Positions 24,775-32,178 of a stretch of DNA of 64,000 nt are shown here, piece after piece; position 1 is the stretch's first letter; each line of letters opens with the position of its first letter. The stretch comes from SSSZ01 sp036732025 (GTDB taxonomy: Bacteria > Pseudomonadota > Gammaproteobacteria > Burkholderiales > Rhodocyclaceae). The translations under genes were made by a program, and so were the position numbers. The stretch covers positions 124,001 to 188,000 of the forward strand of contig DAINDE010000001.1 in NCBI GenBank assembly GCA_036732025.1, written 5' to 3'. A model generated the notes under the pieces. It saw only the letters and a list, made by a program, of their open reading frames with translations, searched no databases and was not told the DNA's origin.

Positions 24775-26067
24775 TCAATGCATGGACTCGACCAGCATGG
24801 CCCCGCCCAGGCCGCCGCCGATACAGATGGTGGCGACCCCCCGGCCACCCCCCTGGCGGCGCAGGACATGCAGCAGGTGGAGCACGATGCGGGCGCCCGA
24901 GGCGCCCACCGGGTGGCCGATGGAGACGGCCCCGCCGTCCACATTGAGCTTCGCCGCGTCAGGAGCCCCGAAAGCCCCCGGCAGGCCGAGTTCCTGGCGG
25001 CAGTAGTCGTCGGAACTCCAGGCGGCGAGACAGCCCAGGACCTGGGCCGCGAAGGCCTCGTTCAGCTCCCAGGCGTCTACGTCGTCGAGCCCCAGGCCAT
25101 TGCGTTGCAGCAGCGGGGTCGAGGCATGGACTGGCCCCAGGCCCATCTGGGCCGGGTCGAGGCCCGCCCAGTGGCTGTCGACGACACGGCCGAGGGGTTC
25201 GAGGTTCCACTTGCGCACGGCGGCTTCGGACGCCAGCAGCAGCCAGGCGGCGCCGTCGGTGATCTGGGAACTGTTGGCGGCGGTGATGTTGCCGTATTTC
25301 TTGTCGAAGAAGGGCTTCAGCTTGGCCATGCCTTCCATGCTGGCGTCGGCCCGCACGCCGTCGTCTTCGCCGTAGATCTTGCCGGTGCCATCGACCACCG
25401 GCACGATCTCCTCGAAGTGCCCGGCGGCGCGCCCGGCCAGGGCCCGCCGGTGGCTCTGCACGGCGAATTCATCCATCTGCTGCCGGGTGATGCCGAAACG
25501 CCAGGCCAAGTTTTCCGCGGTCTGCCCCATGAGCAGGCCCACCACCGGGTCGGTGAGGCCCTTCATCAGGCCGATGACCGGCGACAGCAGCGCGGCGGGG
25601 CGCAGCTTCAGAAAGTGGCCGAGCTTCTGCCCCGGCGTTTTCATGCTCATCATGGCGGCGAACCAGCGCACCATGGCGTCCGAATAGAGCAGCGGCGCCC
25701 GGGAGAGCGCGTCCACGCCGCCGGCCAGCACCAGGTCGGCCCGGCCACTGAGGATGTTGGCAATGGCCGAATCGACGGCCTGCATGCCCGAGGCGCAGTT
25801 GCGCATCACCGTCCAGCCCGGCACCTTCTGGCCGCAACCCAGGCGCAGGGCCACCATGCGGCCGATGTTGGTCTCGTCCGGCGACGGCGCGGCGCAGCCG
25901 AGGATCACCTCGTCCAGGTCGGCAGGCAGGAAGGGCTGGCGCAGGAGCAGCGCCCGCCCGGCCTGGGTGGCCAGGTCGGAGGCGGCAAAGGGCCCCGGCC
26001 CCTTCTGGGCCTTGAGAAAGGGCGTGCGGGCGCCATCGACCACATAGATCGGTTGGGCAAAGGCCAT
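24775..26067 (-). CDS. fadI: Acetyl-CoA C-acyltransferase (FadI-like thiolase)
   Basis: 430 residues. The nucleophilic Cys91 is in VMRNCASGMQAVDSA, the active-site His is in GGAVSIGHPVGASGARIV, and the C-terminal Cys is in GVATICIGGGLGGAML. The length and NCASG form fit FadI-like thiolases that pair with FadJ-type fusions, which is the next gene. Cleaves 3-ketoacyl-CoA. It begins 9 bp after the FadE stop. The symbol is a family assignment by pairing, not by proven specificity. Confidence 0.85.
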   Translation of the reverse strand: MAFAQPIYVVDGARTPFLKAQKGPGPFAASDLATQAGRALLLRQPFLPADLDEVILGCAAPSPDETNIGRMVALRLGCGQKVPGWTVMRNCASGMQAVDSAIANILSGRADLVLAGGVDALSRAPLLYSDAMVRWFAAMMSMKTPGQKLGHFLKLRPAALLSPVIGLMKGLTDPVVGLLMGQTAENLAWRFGITRQQMDEFAVQSHRRALAGRAAGHFEEIVPVVDGTGKIYGEDDGVRADASMEGMAKLKPFFDKKYGNITAANSSQITDGAAWLLLASEAAVRKWNLEPLGRVVDSHWAGLDPAQMGLGPVHASTPLLQRNGLGLDDVDAWELNEAFAAQVLGCLAAWSSDDYCRQELGLPGAFGAPDAAKLNVDGGAVSIGHPVGASGARIVLHLLHVLRRQGGGRGVATICIGGGLGGAMLVESMH

Positions 26068-26076
26068 CGCTCGCTC

Positions 26077-28431
26077 CTAGGCCGCCTGGCGGTGCTCGGT
26101 GGCCTTGCTGGCCGTCGCCACGCCGTAGTCGAAGGGGAAGTCGTCCACCCGCACCACGATGTCGCGCAGGGCGTTGCGCCGCTTCATGACGTCGAATTCA
26201 GCGGCGGTGATGACGCCGGCCTCGACGGCCGCGACGGCGATGTCGCGCACGTTGGCGGTGGGGTTGCCCTCGAAGCGTCCCTGCTTTTCGGCCTCGCGGA
26301 TCTTGGCTTCGATGGCCTCGGCCTCCAGGGTGGCGGCCAGGGCCTGCTCGATGGCGCCCACCGGGTCGTCGCTGCTCTGGGGCAGGTAGCATTCGGCGGT
26401 CAGGCGGTCGCGGGTGGCGGAGGGCGCGATGAGTAGCTTGGCGGCCTCGTGGCCGAGGTCGTCGGAGGGCACGACGTAGGGATGGCCCCAGGGGAAGATG
26501 CTGCGATGGAGGAAACGGCCGATGAAGCGGTTGGGGAAATTGGCGATGACCCCGTCGAAGGCCTGCTGGGTCTTGTACATGGCGTCCCAGATGGCCCAGT
26601 GCATGAGGGGCGCGTCGGCGGCTTGCCGGCCTTCCGCCTCGTAGCGCTTGAGGGTGCAGGACATCAGGTACATCTGGGCGAGGATGTCGCCCAGGCGGGC
26701 GGAAAGCTTCTCCCGGCGCTTGACGCTGCCGCCCAGCACCAGCAGGGAAATGTCGGAGAGGAAGGAGAAAGCCGCCGAGAAGCGCGTCAGTTGCTGGTAG
26801 TAGCGCTTGGTCTCGGGTGCCACGTCGGCATCGATGCCGACGAAGTGGGAGCCGGTCAGGCCCAGCCACAGGGCGCGGATGCCGTGCTTGATGGTATAGG
26901 CGGTATGGCCCCACAGCGCCTTGTCGAATTCGATCAGGCCCTTGCCGGTATCCGGGTTCTGGGCGGCCTGCATTTCGGCCAGCAGGTAGGGATGGCAGCG
27001 GATGGCCCCCTGGCCGAAGATGATCAGGCTGCGGGTGAGGATGTTGGCGCCCTCGACGGTGATGCCGATGGGCACCTGCTGGTAGGCGCGGCCAAGGAAG
27101 TTGGAGGGGCCAAGGCAGATACCCTTGCCGCCGATGACGTCCATGCCGTCATTGACCACCTGGCGAGCCCGCTCGGTGACGTGGTACTTGGCGATGGCGG
27201 AGACCACCGACGGCTTCTCGCCGAGATCGACGGCGCCGGCGGTCATCTTGCGGGTGGCGTCCATCAGGTAGGTGGAGGCGCCCATGCGGGTCAGGGCTTC
27301 CTCGACCCCCTCGAAGCGGCCCACCGCCATCTTGAACTGGCTACGCACCCGGGCGTAGCCGCCGACGGCGCGGGTCGTCACCTGGGCCATGCCGGTATTG
27401 GATGACGGCAGGGAGATGGAACGCCCGGCGGCCAGGCACTCCATGAGCATGCGCCAGCCCTGCCCGGCCATCTTCGGCCCGCCGATGATGAAATCCAGCG
27501 GCATGAACACTTCCTTGCCCCGGGTCGGGCCGTTCATGAACATGGCGTTGAGCGGGAAGTGGCGGCGGCCGGTATCGACGCCGGGGTGGTCGTAGGGCAC
27601 CAGGGCGCAGGTGATGCCGAGATCCTTCTTGCCGCCCAGCAGGCCCTCGGGGTCGAAGAGGCGGAAGGCGAGGCCGAGGATGGTGCACACCGGGGCGAGC
27701 GTAATGTAGCGCTTGTCCCAGGTCACCTTCATGCCCAGCACCTCGCGGCCCTGCCACAGGCCCTTGCAGACGATGCCGAAGTCGGGAATGGAAGCGGCGT
27801 CCGACCCGGCCCACGGGCTGGTCAGCGCGAAGGCCGGGATTTCCTGGCCCTTGGCCAGCCGCGGCAGATAGTAGTTCTTCTGCTCCTCGGTACCGTAGTG
27901 AAGCAGCAGTTCGGCCGGCCCCAGGGAGTTGGGTACCATCACCGATACGGACAGCGCCGAGCAGCGGGTGGAAAGCTTGGTCACCACCTGTGAATGGGCG
28001 TAGGCCGAGAACTCCAGCCCGCCGTATTTGCGGGGGATGATCATGCCCAGAAAGCCCTTGTCCTTGATGTAGCGCCAGGCCTCGGCGGGCAGGTCGTAAA
28101 GCTCCTGGGTCACCTGCCAGTCGTTCACCAGGCGGCAGGCCTCTTCCACCTCGTTGTCCATGAAGGACTGCTCGGCGGCGGTGAGCTTGGGCACCGGGTA
28201 GGCGTGGAGCTTCTTCCAGTCCGGATCGCCGCGGAAGAGCTCGCCTTCCCACCAGACGGTGCCGGCCTCCAGGGCATCCCGCTCGGTATCGGACATCTGG
28301 GGCAGCACCTTGCGGTAGGCCGCGAACATCGGTCGGGTGAGGATGGCACGGCGCAGGGGTGGCACGATGAGCACCACCACGACGGCCGCCGCAAGCAGCA
28401 GGCCGAGGGTGAGCAAGGGAGAAAGAGTCAT
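26077..28431 (-). CDS. fadE: Acyl-CoA dehydrogenase FadE
   Basis: 784 residues, near the 814 of E. coli FadE and with its architecture. An N-terminal membrane segment (LTLGLLLAAAVVVVLIVPPL) is followed by the acyl-CoA dehydrogenase domain from about 80 (FIDNEVEEACRLV-like helix, then MIIPRKYGGLEFSAYAHSQVV, FALTSPWAGSDAASIPD) and a long C-terminal DUF1974 region. It catalyses the first, FAD-dependent step of beta-oxidation at the inner membrane. Second gene of the unit that begins with the psrA-like regulator and continues with thiolase and FadJ. Confidence 0.92.
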   Translation of the reverse strand: MTLSPLLTLGLLLAAAVVVVLIVPPLRRAILTRPMFAAYRKVLPQMSDTERDALEAGTVWWEGELFRGDPDWKKLHAYPVPKLTAAEQSFMDNEVEEACRLVNDWQVTQELYDLPAEAWRYIKDKGFLGMIIPRKYGGLEFSAYAHSQVVTKLSTRCSALSVSVMVPNSLGPAELLLHYGTEEQKNYYLPRLAKGQEIPAFALTSPWAGSDAASIPDFGIVCKGLWQGREVLGMKVTWDKRYITLAPVCTILGLAFRLFDPEGLLGGKKDLGITCALVPYDHPGVDTGRRHFPLNAMFMNGPTRGKEVFMPLDFIIGGPKMAGQGWRMLMECLAAGRSISLPSSNTGMAQVTTRAVGGYARVRSQFKMAVGRFEGVEEALTRMGASTYLMDATRKMTAGAVDLGEKPSVVSAIAKYHVTERARQVVNDGMDVIGGKGICLGPSNFLGRAYQQVPIGITVEGANILTRSLIIFGQGAIRCHPYLLAEMQAAQNPDTGKGLIEFDKALWGHTAYTIKHGIRALWLGLTGSHFVGIDADVAPETKRYYQQLTRFSAAFSFLSDISLLVLGGSVKRREKLSARLGDILAQMYLMSCTLKRYEAEGRQAADAPLMHWAIWDAMYKTQQAFDGVIANFPNRFIGRFLHRSIFPWGHPYVVPSDDLGHEAAKLLIAPSATRDRLTAECYLPQSSDDPVGAIEQALAATLEAEAIEAKIREAEKQGRFEGNPTANVRDIAVAAVEAGVITAAEFDVMKRRNALRDIVVRVDDFPFDYGVATASKATEHRQAA

Positions 28432-28452
28432 GGTTGTCTCCTCGAAAGGGTG

Positions 28453-29157
28453 TCAGGCAGCCTTGGACGGCTGCTCTTCGGTGTTTTCGGCGGCATCGAA
28501 CTGGGGCAGCGGCGAACGCAGGCCGCCGAGCAGGAAGGACATCAGGCGCGGCAACAGGCGATCCATGCGGTCCTGACGATCCGCCTCCTCGATCTGCCAG
28601 TCGGTCACCAAGCGCAGGGCGTCGGTACCGGCGATGGCGTAGGAAGTGGCCCCCAGCATGAAGTGGAAGCGCCACACGATCTCCGCCTTGGGCACGTCGG
28701 GCAGAGCCTTGAACAGCGCCTCCTTGAAGCGGTCCATGACCACCCGGTACTCGTGGGCGAGGAAGGTGCGGATGAATTCCGACGGCTCGGTCAGCGTGCG
28801 CCCCAGGAGGCGCAGAAAGGTCATGCCACCGCGGTTCTCGTCATTGGCCATGCGCAGCATGGTGCCAAAAAAGGCATCGACGATCTGGGAAGGCTTCAGC
28901 GGCGCCCCGGCCGCGGCCGCCTCCATCTCGTCCAGCACCCGCAGGCGCTCCTCGTTTAGCCAATCCAGACGGCGGCGGAAGACTTCCTGCATCAGCGATT
29001 CCTTGGTGCCGAAGTGATAATTCACCGCCGCCAGGTTCACCGCCGCACCGCTGGTGATCTGGCGCATGGAAGTACCTTCGTAGCCATGGGCCATGAACAA
29101 CCGCTCCGCCGCGTCCAGAATGCGCTCCCGTGTATCGATATTGCGGACTTCCGCCAT
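28453..29157 (-). CDS. PsrA-like TetR family regulator of fatty acid genes
   Basis: 234 residues from the ATG at 29157 (GGGGGAA upstream); a longer frame from 29169 adds four residues. N-terminal TetR helix-turn-helix: RERILDAAERLFMAHGYEGTSMRQITSGAAVNLAAVNYHFGTKESLMQEVFRRR, broken here as the usual HTH of 45-50 residues. The C-terminal ligand domain resembles that of PsrA. PsrA-type repressors release DNA when they bind long-chain acyl-CoA or fatty acids. The gene is upstream of fadE, and its own promoter and those of fadL and the fadB operon carry the same palindrome, so autoregulation and regulon control are likely. Confidence 0.82.
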   Translation of the reverse strand: MAEVRNIDTRERILDAAERLFMAHGYEGTSMRQITSGAAVNLAAVNYHFGTKESLMQEVFRRRLDWLNEERLRVLDEMEAAAAGAPLKPSQIVDAFFGTMLRMANDENRGGMTFLRLLGRTLTEPSEFIRTFLAHEYRVVMDRFKEALFKALPDVPKAEIVWRFHFMLGATSYAIAGTDALRLVTDWQIEEADRQDRMDRLLPRLMSFLLGGLRSPLPQFDAAENTEEQPSKAA

Positions 29158-29172
29158 GATTTCCCCCACAGT

Positions 29173-29194
29173 GATTCATACGTTCGTTTGAATC
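29173..29194. promoter_or_regulatory. Palindromic PsrA-type operator upstream of the TetR gene
   Basis: Arms GATTCATACG (29173-29182) and CGTTTGAATC (29185-29194) around TT; 10-bp arms with one mismatch. The best conserved of three such sites, 16 bp before the regulator's ATG, consistent with autorepression of the regulator-fadE-thiolase-fadJ unit. Confidence 0.72.
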
Positions 29195-29367
29195 ATAGAA
29201 AAAAAGCGGGCCGGGTGCAAGCGGTTTCTTGAGTTTGCGTTTCGGGGGGTAGCTGCTGTCGACCCTAAGCGGTAGTAGCGCGCTTGAAAAAGCGGACCTT
29301 CACGAACGCGGAAGTGAGCGGCCTGCGCGGCTTTTCGCGCAGGTCTCCTCGACTGCAGGGTCGGGGG
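29195..29367. other. Intergenic border of the low-GC island
   Basis: No gene is supported here. It contains a hairpin with 8-bp arms CCTGCGCG and CGCGCAGG (about 29321-29344) and G-rich inverted bits, but no attC-like core GTTRRRY next to the end of the last cassette-like gene. It marks the transition from normal high-GC DNA to the cassette-like cluster. Confidence 0.4.
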
Positions 29368-29739
29368 TCAGGGCGCTAGCCATTTGGCAACGACTTCCGG
29401 CTTGGCGATTATTTGAAGCAAGTGATCTGACGTGATCAAGGAAAAGTGCTTGCATCCAGGGTGGACGGGCTCAAACATCAATGACCAATCGGAGTTTTGA
29501 ATAGTCAGCAGCGGGAAAGTCGCAGATGGCTTCAACATCGGGAGAGGACTTGGCAGCGGATCGAAGCCGGGACATTCATCTTCGAACCGCAACGCTACGA
29601 CTCCACCGAATGAGAGCGAAAGATTTCTTTCGCCATGCATAGTTACGGCAACGGTTTCGCCGTCAAACGAGTATGACAATGAACCAAATCCAGACGTGAT
29701 GTCCGGAACGGGCAGCCAGCGCAACGCGCGTGCTGTCAT
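29368..29739 (-). CDS. Hypothetical protein, cassette-like gene E
   Basis: About 123 residues from the ATG at 29739. It is a beta-rich soluble-looking protein (LSYSFDGETVAVTMHGERNLSLSFGGVVALRFEDE) with Trp- and Pro-rich ends. It has no signal peptide or membrane segment, and I do not recognise the family. The ATG lies 3 nt after GTTGGGC (minus strand), the end of the attC-like site 29743-29814. Base composition is clearly less GC-rich than the flanking fad genes. The start at 29748 would lie inside the attC core and is therefore unlikely. Confidence 0.55.
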   Translation of the reverse strand: MTARALRWLPVPDITSGFGSLSYSFDGETVAVTMHGERNLSLSFGGVVALRFEDECPGFDPLPSPLPMLKPSATFPLLTIQNSDWSLMFEPVHPGCKHFSLITSDHLLQIIAKPEVVAKWLAP

Positions 29740-29742
29740 GAC

Positions 29743-29814
29743 GCCCAACGTTGAAAATCATCGGACGGAGGCAAGCGCCGCTTGCCGAAGGTCCGGTGGA
29801 TTCGAATGTTAGAT
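29743..29814 (-). other. attC-like recombination site (integron cassette)
   Basis: 72 bp bounded by GCCCAAC (29743-29749) and GTTAGAT (29808-29814), i.e. RYYYAAC and GTTRRRY core sites. Between them is an imperfect palindrome: ATCATCGGAC pairs with GTCCGGTGGAT, and a perfect apical hairpin GGCAAGC-GCC-GCTTGCC sits in the middle. It fills exactly the space between the stop of the upstream gene (29816) and the start of the next (29739). Length, boundaries and pairing are those of integron attC sites; no integrase gene lies in the window. Confidence 0.75.
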
Positions 29815-29815
29815 T

Positions 29816-30175
29816 TCATTTCAGTAGCCACTGGCCAAGGGCAAGAAATGAGGCTGCGGTTGCAACCCCCAAAAACCAAATCAGCATTCTTCCCCAGACA
29901 TTCAGCAAGAAATTGAGACCTTGTCGATTGGTTGGAAAATAGAGCAGAGGGATTTTTGTTTGCAGTTCGGCTGGAGAAAAACTCCTTACGTCAATAACAA
30001 ACAGCAAGACGCTAATGAAGAAATAAGCAGCGACCACCGGGAATAGTTCTTTTTCAGAGGCGCCAGCGGGAAGAACGCCGAAGTGCTCAAGTGCTACGAG
30101 GGCTGCGATGAGCACGACCAGTGAAATGCCGGTGACAAAGGCAGATTTTCGTGTGGCGGTTGGGAAACTGAACAT
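29816..30175 (-). CDS. Small membrane protein, cassette-like gene D
   Basis: 119 residues with three hydrophobic segments: AFVTGISLVVLIAALVAL, LFPVVAAYFFISVLLFVIDV and LIWFLGVATAASFLALGQWL. No family recognised. The ATG comes 3 nt after GTTAGAT on the minus strand (ATCTAAC at 30179-30185), and the TGA abuts the attC-like site at 29743-29814, so gene plus site form a complete cassette unit. Low GC compared with surrounding DNA. Confidence 0.6.
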   Translation of the reverse strand: MFSFPTATRKSAFVTGISLVVLIAALVALEHFGVLPAGASEKELFPVVAAYFFISVLLFVIDVRSFSPAELQTKIPLLYFPTNRQGLNFLLNVWGRMLIWFLGVATAASFLALGQWLLK

Positions 30176-30178
30176 GAA

Positions 30179-30247
30179 ATCTAACGAAACTGTACAAAAA
30201 ATATCTTCATGCCCGGATCGTGCCGTGAACCATATGGAATATCAAGG
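30179..30247 (-). repeat. 69-bp cassette-boundary repeat, copy X
   Basis: Read on the minus strand it begins CCTTGATATTCCATATGG and ends with TTTCGTTAGAT, just before gene D. A 69-bp relative of identical length sits before gene B (31148-31216), and a degenerate 65-bp relative before gene A (32114-32178). The end is a GTTRRRY core; no RYYYAAC partner is evident, so it is not a classical attC. Confidence 0.6.
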
Positions 30248-30301
30248 TTCCTGAGAGCATCGGGGTGAGGGGTAGGACTAAGGCCGCGTGCTTAGACCTT
30301 T

Positions 30302-30346
30302 GAACGTCCGCTTTGCGCCACTTGGCGGAGTAACCGGAATTGGCAG
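30302..30346. repeat. 45-bp imperfect repeat, copy 1
   Basis: Contains CTTTGCGCCACTTGGC and ACCGGA with TTGGC; the partner at 32244-32289 matches at most positions. The two repeats keep a similar distance from the 69-bp boundary repeats X and Y, so X and Y are both about 170 bp long, with a diverged middle. Confidence 0.55.
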
Positions 30347-30420
30347 GGTCTGGATATTCTCGCCCTAAAGCTGCGCGCCCAGAAGCGGCCACTCGACTCC
30401 GTCCTGGCACCGGAAATTCA

Positions 30421-30465
30421 GATGTAACCGCCAACGGCAGGTGATGGCCGTCACCGATCGGATTC
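30421..30465. repeat. Post-stop repeat, copy 1 (after gene C)
   Basis: Plus strand: CAACGGCAGGTGATGGCCG then ATCGGATTC, directly downstream of the gene C stop. A relative lies at 30783-30823 directly downstream of gene B, missing a few bases in the middle. Its shared position after two stop codons suggests it belongs to the recombination or terminator part of cassettes. Confidence 0.5.
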
Positions 30466-30730
30466 AATCAAGCCCCAGATCCTTTACGAACCGCGCCTGC
30501 TCCGAGATCAGATCCCGCTTTACGCCAAATGATGTAACCAACTCGTGCGATACGTCATCGAGAATCGCCCTATAGGATGGAGCGGTAAATGCAGCCTTTA
30601 TCGCCAGTCGGCCGGAAATGTATCGACAAAACTGTCCAACTGTAACGATTTCCGCTGCGTCAACATCGGGTATATCGACCCCATACTTTTCCTCAGCCCA
30701 AAGAACGAACTCGACGACATCCAATCCCAT
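30464..30730 (-). CDS. Acyl-carrier-protein-like protein with permuted halves, cassette-like gene C
   Basis: 88 residues from ATG 30730 (a TTG at 30745 would add five). The first 40 residues, GLDVVEFVLWAEEKYGVDIP and DVDAAEIVTVGQFCRYI, look like the second half of an acyl carrier protein, from just after the DSL serine. The last 35, VSHELVTSFGVKRDLISEQ followed by ARFVKDLGLD, look like the first half and stop exactly where the phosphopantetheine Ser should follow. So the order of halves is reversed, and the attachment Ser is absent at both places (Val in the first, stop in the second). Probably non-functional as a carrier or a relic of a tandem ACP; no other function can be claimed. Confidence 0.5.
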   Translation of the reverse strand: MGLDVVEFVLWAEEKYGVDIPDVDAAEIVTVGQFCRYISGRLAIKAAFTAPSYRAILDDVSHELVTSFGVKRDLISEQARFVKDLGLD

Positions 30731-30782
30731 GTGATGTTCTCGCAAACAACGTCGACGGTCATAGCTCTCTGCTACTCGAACG

Positions 30783-30823
30783 GAATCATAGCCGCGACCG
30801 GCAGGTAATGGCCGATCGGATTC
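30783..30823. repeat. Post-stop repeat, copy 2 (after gene B)
   Basis: Contains CGGCAGGTAATGGCCGATCGG and ends GATTC, 3 bp from the gene B stop (quoted core is 19-20 bases of the block). Related to the block at 30421-30465 after gene C. The ends GAATC and GATTC are complementary. Confidence 0.45.
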
Positions 30824-30826
30824 GCC

Positions 30827-31144
30827 TCACACGCAGTCACCCTGTGAGCAAGCCACAAATAACCCAATGAGAAAGAGTATGAAACTCATGATGAGCAGAT
30901 AGCTCGCTGCCAACAATGAGCGCCCGAGCATGCGGCCCGATGAAGAAAGAAACGTGCAAATGACACCGCTAACTAATGCCAGAACAAAAGCCCCATACCA
31001 ACGCCACTCCCGACCGGCTAGAAATGGCAGTTCACCGTGGCTCAGCGCGTAACGATATGACAGAAGAAGAAAAAGAGAAAACAGCGACGGTACCGCAACA
31101 ATCGACCAGACAAGAAATAACCGGGGCTTGAGCGACGAAGTCAT
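30827..31144 (-). CDS. Small membrane protein, cassette-like gene B
   Basis: 105 residues from ATG 31144. Three to four hydrophobic segments: LFLVWSIVAVPSLFSLFLLL, YGAFVLALVSGVICTFLSS and LLAASYLLIMSFILFLIGLFVAC. No family recognised. The ATG lies 3 nt after GTTGGGC on the minus strand (GCCCAAC at 31148-31154), the same arrangement as in genes D and E. Lower GC than the flanks. Confidence 0.58.
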   Translation of the reverse strand: MTSSLKPRLFLVWSIVAVPSLFSLFLLLSYRYALSHGELPFLAGREWRWYGAFVLALVSGVICTFLSSSGRMLGRSLLAASYLLIMSFILFLIGLFVACSQGDCV

Positions 31145-31147
31145 AGT

Positions 31148-31216
31148 GCCCAACGAGGCTGTAGAAAAATTCCATTCATCGGCGCATTCTGCGGCTAACC
31201 AAATGGAATAACAAGG
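31148..31216 (-). repeat. 69-bp cassette-boundary repeat, copy Z
   Basis: Minus strand: starts CCTTGTTATTCCATTTGG and ends CAGCCTCGTTGGGC, the last seven bases being a GTTRRRY core. Same length as copy X, with substitutions but no gaps. It contains the inverted pair ATTCCATT/AATGGAAT. Located directly in front of gene B. Confidence 0.6.
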
Positions 31217-31348
31217 CCGCGCGTCAGGTCTGGCGCAGGTGGCGTCACGGGCTGCTCTTGGTCGACCGATGGCTTACCAGCACTCTATCGCTGATACGCG
31301 ACCCTATCAGCCAATTTAGGCAGCAACCATCGCCTGCATGATCCAGGA

Positions 31349-32104
31349 CTACTTTCCAGGGAAAAATGTTCTCAGCGATTCTGCAGCGGTCGCGTCACCG
31401 GAATCGGCCGCTTTTTTCAGCCAGAACGCAGCACGCTGGCGATCATTCTGATCGCCAAGCAACATGAATTCTCCGACGACGCGAAACGCTGCCTTGTGCC
31501 CGTTCTGAGCCGCAATGGTCGCCCAGAGCAGACATTCCTGGCGCAAGGCGCCGAGGGCCTTGTAGTGCTCATAAAGCCGAAATGCGGCTTCTCCTGAGCC
31601 GCGCATTGCTGCTCGACGGAACTGCAGTTGCGTCGCGTCGTTGACGCGCCAATGCCTCACTTCGGATTCGGTCGGAAGCTTGTAAGGTGACCCGCGTATC
31701 GCTGTGCTAAGGGGCTTCGCTTCGGCCTTGCCCTGCCACGAAGCAGGCAGCTTGTTCCACCAGAACCACTGTCGATCCAGCCTGAAGTCACCATAGGGCT
31801 GGCCGACTAGGTCGGCGTATTTTTTATCGCCGAGCACCGAGACGATTTGGAAAGCCCCCAGTGGTGTCCCGTTTTCTGCGGCGATGGTTGCCCAATAGAG
31901 GTTGCTGCCATCTGCAACGACAAGCCCTGAGGCCGCCACGAACCGATCAGCAGCCTCCTGCGAGCCGGAGAGCGCCTGACGCAATACATCCTTGGGAGGC
32001 GGTTCAGGCAATGCAACGTTTGCGCTTGCTGATGGGCTCATGAATATCATGGCTGCTCCTGCCAGACAAACTGCCAGCCTCTTCGCCGCACACGAGTTAT
32101 GCAC
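31349..32104 (-). CDS. Sel1-like repeat secreted protein, cassette-like gene A
   Basis: About 251 residues from GTG 32104, chosen because it gives a clean Sec signal (KRLAVCLAGAAMIFMSPSASA); a TTG at 32119 is possible. Mature part has Sel1/TPR-like units: NLYWATIAAENGTPLGAFQIV, then AFRLYEHYKALGALRQECLLWATIAAQNGHKAAFRVVGEF broken into two helices, and RAAFWLKKAADSGDATAAESL. Sel1 proteins are periplasmic or secreted scaffolds for protein contacts. It is the first gene (most upstream on the minus strand) of the cassette-like cluster. A copy of the boundary repeat, with a degenerate core GTTGTCG, lies 9 bp upstream. Confidence 0.6.
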   Translation of the reverse strand: MHNSCAAKRLAVCLAGAAMIFMSPSASANVALPEPPPKDVLRQALSGSQEAADRFVAASGLVVADGSNLYWATIAAENGTPLGAFQIVSVLGDKKYADLVGQPYGDFRLDRQWFWWNKLPASWQGKAEAKPLSTAIRGSPYKLPTESEVRHWRVNDATQLQFRRAAMRGSGEAAFRLYEHYKALGALRQECLLWATIAAQNGHKAAFRVVGEFMLLGDQNDRQRAAFWLKKAADSGDATAAESLRTFFPGK

Positions 32105-32113
32105 TGACTGCCT

Positions 32114-32178
32114 CGACAACGCTGCAACTAAATCTGTTCATGCCAGGATCGTGCCCTGAACCATATGGAATATCAAGG
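32114..32178 (-). repeat. Cassette-boundary repeat, copy Y (degenerate)
   Basis: Minus strand: CCTTGATATTCCATATGG at its start is identical to copy X; the end differs (GTTGTCG in place of a GTTRRRY core) and the copy is 4 bp shorter. It lies directly upstream of gene A. Confidence 0.5.

Noticed and set aside
30207..30467. 86-residue minus-strand open frame between genes C and D
   Set aside because: It is made of the repeat blocks X and post-stop repeat; related strings appear in other frames in the second copies, so the similarity is at DNA level.
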